Positions 25,927 to 34,481 of a DNA stretch of 64,000 nt are shown in pieces. Every line of letters begins with the position of its first letter. Position 1 is the first letter of the stretch. Both the position numbers and the translations under genes were made by a program. The notes beneath the pieces were generated by a model. The model did not search any database and was not told where the DNA came from. It saw only the letters and a program-made list of their open reading frames with translations. Origin of the DNA: Kineothrix sp. MB12-C1 (GTDB lineage Bacteria; Bacillota; Clostridia; Lachnospirales; Lachnospiraceae); NCBI RefSeq assembly GCF_030863805.1, contig NZ_CP132957.1, positions 3,410,001-3,474,000 on the forward strand, in the 5' to 3' direction.

Positions 25927-26756
25927 CGGAAAGAAGAGCTCCACTACTGGAAGTAAAAGATTTGCATATAGAATTTCACGACCATCTCATTCCCGAGACT
26001 GTTGTATATGACTTCAACTTGACCGTAGAGGAAGGGGAGATTGTCGGTATTGTAGGAGAGTCCGGCTCCGGGAAGTCTATGACCGCCCTGGCGATTGCCG
26101 GACTTTTAAGCCGCCATGATATGGAGAAGCGAGGGCAAATTTTATATGGAGGCATCGATTTACTTCACTGTCCGCGAGTGCAGCTTCGCAGACTTCAGGG
26201 CAATGAGATTGGTATGGTATTTCAAGAGCCTATGACCTCTTTGAATCCTGTAAAGAGAATTGGCTGGCAAGTAGAGGAAAGTCTGCATATTCATACGAAA
26301 CTTACAAAAGAGGAACGAAGGAAAGCAGCCATAGATATTCTTACACAGGTGGAAATTGCTGAGCCGGAGAAAGTATATCGTATGTATCCTCACGAACTTT
26401 CAGGGGGAATGCGGCAAAGAGTAATGCTTGCCTGCGCAGTTATCTGTGAGCCGAGCTTGTTAGTAGCGGATGAACCGACTACGGCTTTGGATGTAACGAT
26501 ACAGGCACAGATCGTAAAGCTGCTCAAAAAGATAAATAAAGAGAAAAAGATGGCAATCTTATTTATTTCGCATGATTTAAGTTTGGTGAGTCAACTGTGT
26601 GAAAGAGTAGTGGTAATGCAAGGCGGGTATATTGTGGAGATGGGAAGTGCGGAAGAAATTTTTCATAATCCCAAAGAAGAATATACGAGAAGACTGATAG
26701 CGGCAATCCCAAAATGTGAGAAGAAACATAACAGTGATGGTGCTGAACTGTTATGA
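25923..26756 (+). CDS. Oligopeptide ABC ATPase, OppD/DppD type
   Basis: A 277-residue ATPase: Walker A GIVGESGSGKSMTALAIAG (about 41-59), Q-loop VFQEPMTSLNPV, signature ELSGGMRQRVMLA and Walker B LLVADEPTTALDVT. It powers transport with the next ATPase. It is slightly short of the usual 320-330 residues; the C-terminal oligopeptide extension is brief and a full Cys cluster is not seen. Confidence 0.93.
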   Translation: MTERRAPLLEVKDLHIEFHDHLIPETVVYDFNLTVEEGEIVGIVGESGSGKSMTALAIAGLLSRHDMEKRGQILYGGIDLLHCPRVQLRRLQGNEIGMVFQEPMTSLNPVKRIGWQVEESLHIHTKLTKEERRKAAIDILTQVEIAEPEKVYRMYPHELSGGMRQRVMLACAVICEPSLLVADEPTTALDVTIQAQIVKLLKKINKEKKMAILFISHDLSLVSQLCERVVVMQGGYIVEMGSAEEIFHNPKEEYTRRLIAAIPKCEKKHNSDGAELL

Positions 26757-26775
26757 AGAAACAGGAGTAAAGAAG

Positions 26776-27519
26776 ATGCAGACTGAAAATATTCTTGCCG
26801 TTAGCGATGTAAACGTATCTTATAAAAAGAAGGCAGAGGTACTAAAAAATATTTCCTTTGAAATGAAACGGGGAGAGATTCTGGGTCTCGTAGGCGAGAG
26901 CGGTTGCGGGAAATCCACATTAGCCAAAGCAATTCTTAATATTTTAAAGCCTGAGAGTGGGGAAATTGTATATCACTCTGTTTATCCCGAACGGATATTC
27001 CGTCCTCAGATGGTATTTCAGGACCCTTATAGTTCCTTGAATCCGGCTAAAAAGGTTGGATGGATACTAGAGGAGCCTCTGCGGCTAAAAGGTGGGATTC
27101 CTAAGGAGAAACGCCGGCAAATGGTATACGAAATGTTGAGAAAAACAGGACTTGATGAAAGTTTTGCTGAGCGTTATCCGAGTCAGTTATCCGGAGGGCA
27201 GAGACAACGAATTGCTATTGCGGGAGCGCTTATGCTAGAGCCGGAACTTCTGATTGCGGACGAGCCCGTATCGGCACTTGATGTGACCATACAGGCACAG
27301 GTGGTAGAACTCTTAATGAAGCTTCACCGAGATATGAATCTATCTGTACTTTTTATTTCTCATGATTTACGCATTGTTTATCAGATATGTGATCGTGTAA
27401 TTATTATGAACCACGGAGAAATTGTGGAGAGTGGAACCGTGGACGAAGTATACTTCTCACCACAGCACGAATATACGAAAACACTGCTATATGCGGCGGG
27501 AATTCGACAAGAATCTTAG
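26776..27519 (+). CDS. Oligopeptide ABC ATPase, OppF/DppF type
   Basis: A 247-residue ATPase: Walker A GLVGESGCGKSTLAKAILN, Q-loop MVFQDPYSSLNPA, signature QLSGGQRQRIAIAG and Walker B LLIADEPVSALDVT. ATG 26,776 follows GGAG. It completes the five-gene importer. Like its partner it is shorter than enterobacterial OppF, which is common for clostridial versions. Confidence 0.92.
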   Translation: MQTENILAVSDVNVSYKKKAEVLKNISFEMKRGEILGLVGESGCGKSTLAKAILNILKPESGEIVYHSVYPERIFRPQMVFQDPYSSLNPAKKVGWILEEPLRLKGGIPKEKRRQMVYEMLRKTGLDESFAERYPSQLSGGQRQRIAIAGALMLEPELLIADEPVSALDVTIQAQVVELLMKLHRDMNLSVLFISHDLRIVYQICDRVIIMNHGEIVESGTVDEVYFSPQHEYTKTLLYAAGIRQES

Positions 27520-27648
27520 ATTTTACTTAATTTGCTATTGAAAAAATGTAAAAATAATAGTAAAATAGTACTACGAAGACTAAAGGAAATTAGTATTATG
27601 TACGATAATTATAGTAAGAATATATGCGGAAACATGATACATCAGATA

Positions 27649-27726
27649 GTAACTGTTCGCAGGTCTACGCATTTGCTGCGCTCACCGTAAGAACGCATAT
27701 AACTGCGGGGGGTACTGAACAGTTGC
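27649..27726 (+). repeat. Family B repeat, short copy
   Basis: Bounded by GTAACTGTTC at the left and CTGAACAGTTGC at the right, nearly an inverted repeat. Inside are GCAGGTCTACGCATTTGCTG and ACCGTAAGAACG. It lies just upstream of the hypothetical gene at 27,766. Confidence 0.7.
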
Positions 27727-27765
27727 ATAAGATATAGAAAAGGAAAGGTGGTGAGAGTTGTGAGG

Positions 27766-28146
27766 ATGACAGAAATTGTCGGAATGCCAAGATCCTATGA
27801 TGTAGGAACGATGCAGCCGAAGAAAGTTATAGAAGATATTAGCGTACAGCCCGATAATAAAACTCCTGATTCCCCCGACTACTCTCCGAATGAACTTACA
27901 CTTGATAAGTCCAGGGATTTAAGACGTACGATTACTGATTTCGATAACATATCGCTTACCTTTAATAAAGAAGAAACCTTTGATTATATAGGAAGTGAAA
28001 GCAGTTTGGCTAATTTGGATATGCAGAAGGCGATATCGGATATGCGCAGAGATAAGATATTTGAAGAATACCAATATTTCGTGGGCAGTAAGCCCGATTT
28101 AGAAATTGGCGGCGAAGTGGACGGAACGGTTGTTTTGAAAAAGTAA
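27766..28146 (+). CDS. Conserved-looking hypothetical protein
   Basis: A soluble protein of about 126 residues (MTEIVGMPRSYDVGTMQPKK...) with many charged residues and no recognised domain. The start is uncertain: GTG codons at 27,748 and 27,760 are in frame and AGGAAAGGTGG lies just before them. The gene has its own good terminator and a family B element upstream, so it is a genuine transcription unit. Function unknown. Confidence 0.6.
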   Translation: MTEIVGMPRSYDVGTMQPKKVIEDISVQPDNKTPDSPDYSPNELTLDKSRDLRRTITDFDNISLTFNKEETFDYIGSESSLANLDMQKAISDMRRDKIFEEYQYFVGSKPDLEIGGEVDGTVVLKK

Positions 28147-28153
28147 AGATATT

Positions 28154-28193
28154 GGCTACCATGTTGATTTTATTCAGCATGGTAGCCTTTTTT
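28154..28193 (+). terminator. Terminator after hypothetical gene
   Basis: GGCTACCATG/CATGGTAGCC perfect stem, followed by TTTTTT. A family A repeat begins at the end of the T-run. Confidence 0.9.
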
Positions 28194-28195
28194 CT

Positions 28196-28313
28196 TTAAT
28201 AGAAAAGTGCTTCTATTAAAGAACCGATTAATGCGCAGCTACGCGCGCGGAACAAAAGCTGTGCTGTAAAATGTTTAAACCGCGAGAGTGGGCGCAGCAC
28301 ACTTTTGTTCTTG
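28196..28313 (+). repeat. Family A repeat, short first stem
   Basis: First stem TTTAATAGAA/TTCTATTAAA, different sequence from other copies but still paired. Then ATGCGCAGCTACGCGCGCGG and second stem GAACAAAAGCTGTGCTG/CAGCACACTTTTGTTC. Confidence 0.8.
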
Positions 28314-28406
28314 ATTCGGGCGGATTCCTTTGTTAAGATAGAAGAGACAATAAAGGGTTACCATGAAGCTGACAGGCTGAAGCAGTAATCGATAAAAAAA
28401 GAAAGG

Positions 28407-28553
28407 GTAACTATTCAGCAGGTCTGCGCATTTACTGCGCTGACCGTAAGAATACTTGGGAAAGCAAGTGAAAAACCCATCACCAAAGGTGATTTAATGG
28501 ATTTTCACAAAGCAATCTTTGCTTTTGTAAATGTGAGGGTACTGAACAGTTAC
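28407..28553 (+). repeat. Family B repeat, long copy
   Basis: Ends GTAACTATTCAG and CTGAACAGTTAC form an imperfect terminal inverted repeat. Internal hairpin CCCATCACC-AAA-GGTGATTT. Very similar to 41,854-42,007. It ends 15 bases before the yqeG start. Confidence 0.8.
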
Positions 28554-28568
28554 GAGGACGGAACAAAT

Positions 28569-29066
28569 ATGTTAAAGAGATTCTACCCTGATGAGTATGT
28601 GGCGTCTGCCTATGAGATTGATTTTAAGAAACTATACGATAACGGCTGTCGGGGAATTATCTTTGATATTGATAATACGCTCGTACCTCACGGGGCTCCT
28701 GCAGATGAAAAAAGCAAGGAGTTCATTGCGTATCTGAGAGCAATTGGTTATCGTGTGATGCTTTTATCCAATAATAAGGAACCCAGAGTAAAATCATTTA
28801 ATGATGTAGTGGGTGCAGAATATATTTATAAGGCGGGCAAGCCGTCCGTGGGTAATTACAAAAAAGCGATGGAGCGGATGAATACGAAGAAAGAGAATAC
28901 ACTTTTTGTAGGAGATCAGATTTTCACGGATATCTGGGGGGCAAATAGAGTGGGACTAAGAACTTATCTGGTAAAGCCGATTCATCCGAAAGAGGAGATA
29001 CAAATTGTTTTAAAACGTTATTTGGAGAAGATTGTTTTATTTTTCTATAACAGATATAGGAAGTAA
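28569..29066 (+). CDS. YqeG-family HAD phosphatase
   Basis: A 165-residue HAD subfamily IIIA protein: motif I FDIDNTLVPHG, motif II LLSNN, motif III Lys in YKAGKPSVGNYKKAM, motif IV VGDQIFTDIWGANRVG. YqeG-type proteins commonly precede aroE in Firmicutes; the substrate is not firmly known. ATG 28,569 is chosen over an upstream in-frame codon that lies inside the repeat. aroE follows after 16 bases. Confidence 0.9.
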   Translation: MLKRFYPDEYVASAYEIDFKKLYDNGCRGIIFDIDNTLVPHGAPADEKSKEFIAYLRAIGYRVMLLSNNKEPRVKSFNDVVGAEYIYKAGKPSVGNYKKAMERMNTKKENTLFVGDQIFTDIWGANRVGLRTYLVKPIHPKEEIQIVLKRYLEKIVLFFYNRYRK

Positions 29067-29082
29067 GGAGAAAGTAACGGCG

Positions 29083-29961
29083 ATGAGACAAATAGATGGA
29101 TATACAAAGACTTGCGGATTGATCGGTAATCCGGTGGAACATACGATGTCACCCGTGATTCATAATACCTTAGCGCAGAGGGAAGGGAGGAATCTGGTAT
29201 ATGTCCCTTTGCGTGTGGAAAAAGGAGGTTTAAAGGCCGCGGTGGAAGGAGCCTATGCACTTAATATGTTCGGATTGAATGTGACGGTGCCTTATAAGAG
29301 TGAGGTAATTGATTCTCTTACCGGCATAGATGAGATGGCACAGAAGATTGGTGCAGTGAATACTTTGGTGCGGACGGAGACAGGATTCCGGGGTTATAAT
29401 ACTGATATGATGGGGCTTTACCGGGCCATGTGCAGTGAAAATATTGTGATAGAAGGAGAAGATATCATAATTCTCGGAGCAGGTGGGGCTGCTCGGGCTG
29501 TGGCATATATGTGTGCCATAAAGGGAGCAGGAAGTGTTTACTTATTGAACCGTACACTTCATAAGGCAGAGCTTGTGGCCTCGGAAGTGAATCAGGTGCT
29601 TGGAGTCGATATTATAAAGCCCATGAAAATAGCAGATTATGATAAACTGCCAGGTGAAAAGAAGTATCTTGCTATTCAGGCGACCAGTGTGGGGTTGTAT
29701 CCTGATGTGGAAGATGCAGTAATTACGGATAAGGATTTTTATGAAAAAATACATACCGGCTTTGATTTGATTTATAAGCCGGCCAATACAAAGTTCATGA
29801 TGCTTGTAAAAGAAGCTGGCGGACAGGCTTTTCATGGACTGAAAATGTTGTTGTATCAGGGTGTAATTGCATATGAACTGTGGAATAATATTACGGTGGA
29901 AGAAGAGGATGCATTGTTAGTGTACGGGAAGATGAAAGAGGCAATGGGAATTGAAGAATGA
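29083..29961 (+). CDS. aroE: Shikimate dehydrogenase
   Basis: A 292-residue enzyme that reduces 3-dehydroshikimate with NADPH. Seen: NPVEHTMSPVIHNTLA (substrate Ser pair), NVTVPYKSEVID with catalytic Lys, and the nucleotide loop ILGAGGAARAVAY. The ribosome site AAGGAG fits ATG 29,083. The stop overlaps aroK by four bases, so the shikimate genes are coupled. Confidence 0.95.
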   Translation: MRQIDGYTKTCGLIGNPVEHTMSPVIHNTLAQREGRNLVYVPLRVEKGGLKAAVEGAYALNMFGLNVTVPYKSEVIDSLTGIDEMAQKIGAVNTLVRTETGFRGYNTDMMGLYRAMCSENIVIEGEDIIILGAGGAARAVAYMCAIKGAGSVYLLNRTLHKAELVASEVNQVLGVDIIKPMKIADYDKLPGEKKYLAIQATSVGLYPDVEDAVITDKDFYEKIHTGFDLIYKPANTKFMMLVKEAGGQAFHGLKMLLYQGVIAYELWNNITVEEEDALLVYGKMKEAMGIEE

Positions 29962-30494
29962 GAAATAATATAATTTTAATTGGTTTTATGGGTTGTGGTA
30001 AGACGAGCGTAGGTGTCCGCCTATCCTATCTTTTGAAAAAGGCGATGACAGACACGGATAAGATGATTGAACGCCTGAATGAGCAAACAGTGGCGGAGAT
30101 ATTTGAAAGATATGGAGAGGGAACCTTTCGTCAGATGGAGACTGAATGTCTGCAGAAACTTCTACAGGAGCCGGAGGGGCAGATTATATCGGTAGGAGGT
30201 GGCCTTCCGATAAGGAGTGAGAATCAGGAACTTCTTAAACAATTGGGCTTGGTCATTTATCTTAGGGTAACAGCTAAGACCGTATGTGAGAGGCTGTCCG
30301 GAGATATGAGCCGCCCTCTTTTGCAAGGGGAGAATCCTGAACAAAGGGTACAAGAGCTTCTGGAAAAGAGAACACCGATATATGAAAGCATTGCGGATAT
30401 TGTTATCGATGTGGATGAGAAGAGCTTTGATGTTATTTTATCGGAAGTTGTGGAGAAAATGGAGGAAAGAAGCGATGAACCTGCTTGTAATTAA
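29958..30494 (+). CDS. aroK: Shikimate kinase
   Basis: A 178-residue kinase of shikimate. Walker A GFMGCGKTSVGVRL (about 9-22), DTDKMIE for shikimate binding, GEGTFRQMETE and the GGGLPIR loop. The LID region carries SRPLLQG. It overlaps aroE by 4 and aroQ by 20 bases, a compact shikimate operon. Confidence 0.94.
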   Translation: MRNNIILIGFMGCGKTSVGVRLSYLLKKAMTDTDKMIERLNEQTVAEIFERYGEGTFRQMETECLQKLLQEPEGQIISVGGGLPIRSENQELLKQLGLVIYLRVTAKTVCERLSGDMSRPLLQGENPEQRVQELLEKRTPIYESIADIVIDVDEKSFDVILSEVVEKMEERSDEPACN

Positions 30495-30918
30495 TGGGCC
30501 GAATATTAATTTTCTCGGTATCAGGGAAAAAAGTGTTTATGGAACGAAGGACTATAATGGTCTTTTGGAGATGATTGCGAAGAAGGGGGAAGAGACCGGA
30601 TGTAGGATAGAAGTATTCCAAAGCAATCATGAAGGGGCGATTATTGACCGTATTCAAGACTCTTATTTCGATGAAACGGAGGGAATTATTATTAATCCCG
30701 GTGCCTATACTCACTATAGTTATGCGATAAGAGATGCCTTGGCAAGTATAACTGTACCAAAAGTGGAAATACATATTTCTGATATTACAAAAAGAGAAGA
30801 GTTTCGGAAAGTATCCGTAACAGCTCCTGTTTGTGACAAACAGATATATGGACATGGGTTGGACGGTTATTTGGAGGCGATTGATTTCTGTCTTTTGGAA
30901 AAAACAGTTGAAAAATGA
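30475..30918 (+). CDS. aroQ: Type II 3-dehydroquinate dehydratase
   Basis: A 147-residue enzyme that converts 3-dehydroquinate to 3-dehydroshikimate. Seen: NGPNINFLGIREKSVYG with the catalytic Tyr loop, QSNHEGAIIDRIQ, INPGAYTHYSYAIRDAL and VEIHISDITKREEFRKVSV. Length is standard for the dodecameric type II family. The start inside aroK suggests coupled translation. Confidence 0.95.
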   Translation: MNLLVINGPNINFLGIREKSVYGTKDYNGLLEMIAKKGEETGCRIEVFQSNHEGAIIDRIQDSYFDETEGIIINPGAYTHYSYAIRDALASITVPKVEIHISDITKREEFRKVSVTAPVCDKQIYGHGLDGYLEAIDFCLLEKTVEK

Positions 30919-30977
30919 TGGCTTTTAGTATAAACTGTTATAGAATTATAACGTGAAAATTTTAGGAGGAATATTTT

Positions 30978-31535
30978 ATGATTTCTGCAGGTGATTTCAG
31001 AAATGGTATTACTATTGAGTTAGATAATAATATTTACCAGATTATTGAGTTCCAGCATGTAAAACCGGGTAAAGGAGCGGCGTTCGTAAGAACTAAGCTG
31101 AGAAATATTAGAAGTGGAGGTGTAATCGAAAAGACCTTCAGACCTACAGAGAAATTCCCGCAGGCACGTATCGATAGAAAAGATATGCAGTATTTATATT
31201 CAGATGGAGATTTATTCCACTTTATGGACGTTGCAACCTATGAGCAGATTGCCCTCAATGAGGAGGCGATTGGAGACGCTCTTAAGTTCGTAAAAGAGAA
31301 TGAAATGGTAAAAGTATGTTCCCACAATGGAAACGTATTTGATGTGGAACCCCCTCTGTTTGTAGAACTGGAGATTACAGAAACTGAACCCGGATTCAAG
31401 GGAGATACCGCAACGGGAGCAACGAAACCAGCTATCGTGGAGACCGGAGCAACCGTATACGTTCCTCTATTCGTAGAACAGAACGATGTAATCAAAATCG
31501 ATACCAGAACAGGAGATTACCTCTCCAGAGTATAG
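30978..31535 (+). CDS. efp: Elongation factor P
   Basis: A 185-residue, three-domain protein that rescues ribosomes stalled at proline runs. Lys32 in KPGKGAAF is the tip residue that is modified in many bacteria. The C-terminal signature ([14 protein letters not shown]-like, here [14 protein letters not shown]) is intact. AGGAGG lies upstream of ATG 30,978. efp follows the shikimate genes and ends in a strong terminator. Confidence 0.97.
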   Translation: MISAGDFRNGITIELDNNIYQIIEFQHVKPGKGAAFVRTKLRNIRSGGVIEKTFRPTEKFPQARIDRKDMQYLYSDGDLFHFMDVATYEQIALNEEAIGDALKFVKENEMVKVCSHNGNVFDVEPPLFVELEITETEPGFKGDTATGATKPAIVETGATVYVPLFVEQNDVIKIDTRTGDYLSRV

Positions 31536-31560
31536 GTATTGCTATCATTTAAGCTTATAA

Positions 31561-31595
31561 GACAATGAGAAGATGAATTCTCGTTGTCTTTTTTT
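31561..31595 (+). terminator. efp terminator
   Basis: GACAATGAGAA pairs with TTCTCGTTGTC (one mismatch), followed by seven T. A family A repeat starts at the end of the T-run. Confidence 0.9.
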
Positions 31596-31596
31596 A

Positions 31597-31760
31597 TTCT
31601 ATAGGAAAGACCTTGGTACATTAAGGTGCAGAGGTGCTAATCCCATAGAATAAAAGCACTCCGTGCAGTATGCGCAGCTCATAAAAATGAAAATTGCCGT
31701 GAATGACACTGCTCGCACGAAATACGAAATAAGAGTAAAAAATAGTAGTTGACGATACCG
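31597..31760 (+). repeat. Family A repeat with variant tail
   Basis: TTCTATAGGA...CCCATAGAA stem, AGCACTCCGTGCAGTATGCG, then a tail with AAAATGAAAATTGC shared with the minus-strand copy near 20,600 instead of the GAACAAAAG stem. Confidence 0.7.
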
Positions 31761-31820
31761 GGTAAAATTAGTGTCCGGTTAAAAGCACAATCTAAAAATT
31801 GGGAAGAAAGAGGGTTACAT

Positions 31821-32804
31821 ATGGAAATGATAGAATTTTGTAAAGGTGTGAAAAAGGAATTAGAGGTTTCTCTGGGAGAGGCAGCAGCTATTAGTATCAA
31901 CCAGATTACTAAGAATAATGGAGTCGTTTTAAATAGTGTAGTAATAGCGAGAGAAGATAGGAATATTTCTCCGAATATTTATCTGGATGAATTCTATAAA
32001 GATTATAAGGAGGGAAGAGAATTTAAAGACATTATAGAAGAAATTCATCTCATTTATAAAGAAAGCCGGTTTCAAGGTAATCTGGATATGAGCTTTTTTC
32101 TGGACTATGGAAAGATGAAAAGCATGGTAGCATATAAAGTAATAGGATATGAAAGAAATAGGAAGATTTTAGAAGAAGTTCCGCATATTCGATTTCTTGA
32201 TATGGCAATTGTATTTTATTGTAATATATCGGAGAAAGAACTGAATAATGCAACAATTTTAATTTATAATAATCATCTTGGAATATGGGGAATAACGCAA
32301 GAAGTATTATATAAGGATGCAAAGAGAAATACTAAAAAACTACTTCCTCCTCGTATTATTCCTATAGAACGAATGATGAGGGAAATCTTTTCAGAGGATT
32401 TAAAAAAAGAGTTTTCTACGGGTAAGATTGTGGAAGAGAACCTTATGCCGGATGAAGAATGGTTCGAAAATGCGGCGGAACAATTATTTTCTTCAGTAAC
32501 GGAATACGATAGCAGTGGCAAAATGTTCGTTATGGGTAATGAGAGTAAGCTTTTTGGAGCAATTGCTATGATATATGATAGTACGCTGAAAGACTTTTCC
32601 GCACAGATTTCCAGCGATTTATTCATTCTGCCGAGTTCTATTCATGAAGTGATCTTAATACCGGATGACGGGAAACAGATAGCATACGAGCTGTGGCGGA
32701 TGGTTTGTGAGATTAATGATACGCAGGTAGAACCGGAAGATGTGTTGACCGATGCCTTATATTATTACTCAAGAAAGAACAATAATATAAAAAAATTATA
32801 TTAA
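31821..32804 (+). CDS. DUF5688-type protein
   Basis: A 327-residue soluble protein with sequence typical of the DUF5688 family of Lachnospiraceae: KNNGVVLNSVVIAREDRNIS, then PNIYLDEFYKDYKEG, a central IYNNHLGIWG and a C-terminal LPSSIHEVILIPD. Function unknown. ATG 31,821 follows AAGAGGG. The gene stands alone before tRNA-Arg. Confidence 0.75.
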   Translation: MEMIEFCKGVKKELEVSLGEAAAISINQITKNNGVVLNSVVIAREDRNISPNIYLDEFYKDYKEGREFKDIIEEIHLIYKESRFQGNLDMSFFLDYGKMKSMVAYKVIGYERNRKILEEVPHIRFLDMAIVFYCNISEKELNNATILIYNNHLGIWGITQEVLYKDAKRNTKKLLPPRIIPIERMMREIFSEDLKKEFSTGKIVEENLMPDEEWFENAAEQLFSSVTEYDSSGKMFVMGNESKLFGAIAMIYDSTLKDFSAQISSDLFILPSSIHEVILIPDDGKQIAYELWRMVCEINDTQVEPEDVLTDALYYYSRKNNNIKKLY

Positions 32805-32876
32805 AATCCAATTTTTTCCTATTCAATGTGTTCATAAAAAGTACACTAGACAATACGAAGCTGTTATGATATTATA

Positions 32877-33021
32877 TCAGAGTGATGTAACAAATTTGTA
32901 ATATATTATCAGTTTCATACGTAATCTCACTTTATGCACCCGTAGTCTAATGGATAGAACGGAGGCCTCCGACGCCTTTAATGCAGGTTCGATTCCTGCC
33001 GGGTGCATTACATCACTCTGA
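32877..33021. repeat. 14-bp inverted repeat bracketing tRNA-Arg
   Basis: TCAGAGTGATGTAA (32,877-32,890) is the exact reverse complement of TTACATCACTCTGA (33,008-33,021). The right arm starts at the base after the tRNA discriminator. In the precursor the arms could form a stem around the tRNA. Confidence 0.85.
32936..33007 (+). tRNA. tRNA-Arg (CCG)
   Basis: A 72-base cloverleaf: acceptor GCACCCG/CGGGTGC with discriminator A, anticodon stem GAGGC/GCCTT around loop CTCCGAC (anticodon CCG), T arm GCAGG-TTCGATT-CCTGC. No CCA is encoded. It reads CGG codons. Confidence 0.93.
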
Positions 33022-33111
33022 AATAATTGATAAAATTATATAACAAATGATAAAGTGATAGAGAGGAAAGAAAAACGGGGAAAAGAAAAGGCAGAAAGGA
33101 TCATTTATTTT

Positions 33112-34452
33112 ATGAGTAGGCATAGAAAGTCATCTATGAACAACAGCATAAAAGACAAATTGGAAGATATAAAAGATTGGATATCGGAGAATAACAAGAT
33201 TGTAATGCCGGTTATTCTATTAGTATGTGTGTTATTTACGGTTGCAATTGCAATCAATGCCAATAGAAAGGCAGCCGCTGAAGAGGAAGCTCAGCTTACA
33301 GAGAGCACAGAGGTGGCGAATACGGTAGGAATAGCTGAGGAAAGTGAAGAGACGATTCCGGAACTTCTATTGGAGGAAAATGCATATCCGGCGGTAAATG
33401 AGCTTATAAGCCGTTATTATGGGGCATTGGCAGAAGGAGATACTGACACGATTTCTTCTATCAATTCATTTGTGGATGATACAGAGAAAATAAGAATTCA
33501 AGAAATGAGTAAATATATTGATTCTTATCCGGAGCTCGATGTATATACGAAGCTTGGCCCTGTGGAGGGTTCTTATTTGGCATATGTATATTCGAAGGTA
33601 AAGTTCACCGAATATGACCAACTCGTGCCGGGGATGCAGGCATTCTATATCTGTACCGATGAGAATGGCAATAGCTATGTGAATGCAGGAGAAGATAATT
33701 CTGTTATTACCAATTATATACGTGACATTTCTTTGCAAGATGATGTGGTGGATCTGAACAACAAGGTAGCTGTTGAATACAATGAACTTTTGGAAAGCGA
33801 TGAAGAATTGAATGCTTTTCTTGCTGATTTAGCAAAGAGAATCGATGTTTCTGTAGGAGAAGCTTTGGCAAGGGCGGAAGCGGCTGCAGCAGAAAGTGAA
33901 GCAGCAGAAGAAAGTGAAGCGGCAGGAGAAGGCGGAGAATCTGAGGCGGCAGAGGAAACGGAACAAGTGCAGGCAGAGGAAACAGAATCGAACGTGGTCA
34001 AGAAGGTACGTGCCAAGGAAGTGGTTAATGTTCGTAGTTCCGACAGTGAGACTGCGGATAAGCTTGGAAAGGCAGAATCCGGAGAAGAATTTACTTTGCT
34101 TGAAGAAAGAGGAAATGGTTGGAGCAAGATAACCTTCGAGGGAAAAGATGCTTTCATTAAGAGTGAATATCTTGAGACGGTGTCGGAGGAAGTGGTAGAA
34201 GATACGACTGATTCCGAGGCGGAAACGAGCAATGAAGAGACTCCTTCCCAGACAACTCCGGCTGGTGACGGCAAAACAGTAACAGTAATTGAGAATGTTA
34301 ATGTCAGAAAATCGGCCAGTGAGACCGGTGAGAAGTTGGGACTTGTATATGTTGGTGAAAAGTTGGAGCTCATTATGAAGCAGGCCGACGGTTGGACTAA
34401 GGTGAAATATAAGGATCAGACAGCTTATGTGAAATCCGATTATGTAGAATAG
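33112..34452 (+). CDS. Membrane-anchored protein with two SH3 domains
   Basis: About 446 residues. An N-terminal basic stretch and one helix (IVMPVILLVCVLFTVAIAI) anchor it; an extracellular NTF2-like segment (about 85-235, SRYYGALAEGDTDTISSINS) follows, then a Glu/Ala-rich linker and two bacterial SH3 domains (EVVNVRSSDSETADKLGK and ENVNVRKSASETGEKLGLV). It probably binds the cell wall. ATG 33,112 is chosen; an ATG at 33,055 lacks a good ribosome site. Its Glu/Ala linker creates a long antisense frame that is not real. Confidence 0.85.
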   Translation: MSRHRKSSMNNSIKDKLEDIKDWISENNKIVMPVILLVCVLFTVAIAINANRKAAAEEEAQLTESTEVANTVGIAEESEETIPELLLEENAYPAVNELISRYYGALAEGDTDTISSINSFVDDTEKIRIQEMSKYIDSYPELDVYTKLGPVEGSYLAYVYSKVKFTEYDQLVPGMQAFYICTDENGNSYVNAGEDNSVITNYIRDISLQDDVVDLNNKVAVEYNELLESDEELNAFLADLAKRIDVSVGEALARAEAAAAESEAAEESEAAGEGGESEAAEETEQVQAEETESNVVKKVRAKEVVNVRSSDSETADKLGKAESGEEFTLLEERGNGWSKITFEGKDAFIKSEYLETVSEEVVEDTTDSEAETSNEETPSQTTPAGDGKTVTVIENVNVRKSASETGEKLGLVYVGEKLELIMKQADGWTKVKYKDQTAYVKSDYVE

Positions 34453-34481
34453 ACATATTGAGGGAAAGGGTGGTGCTGAAA

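Noticed and set aside
33714-34373. 219-residue minus-strand frame, Ser-rich
   Set aside because: It is antisense to the Glu/Ala-rich linker and SH3 domains of the plus-strand gene; the composition is a shadow of that sequence.
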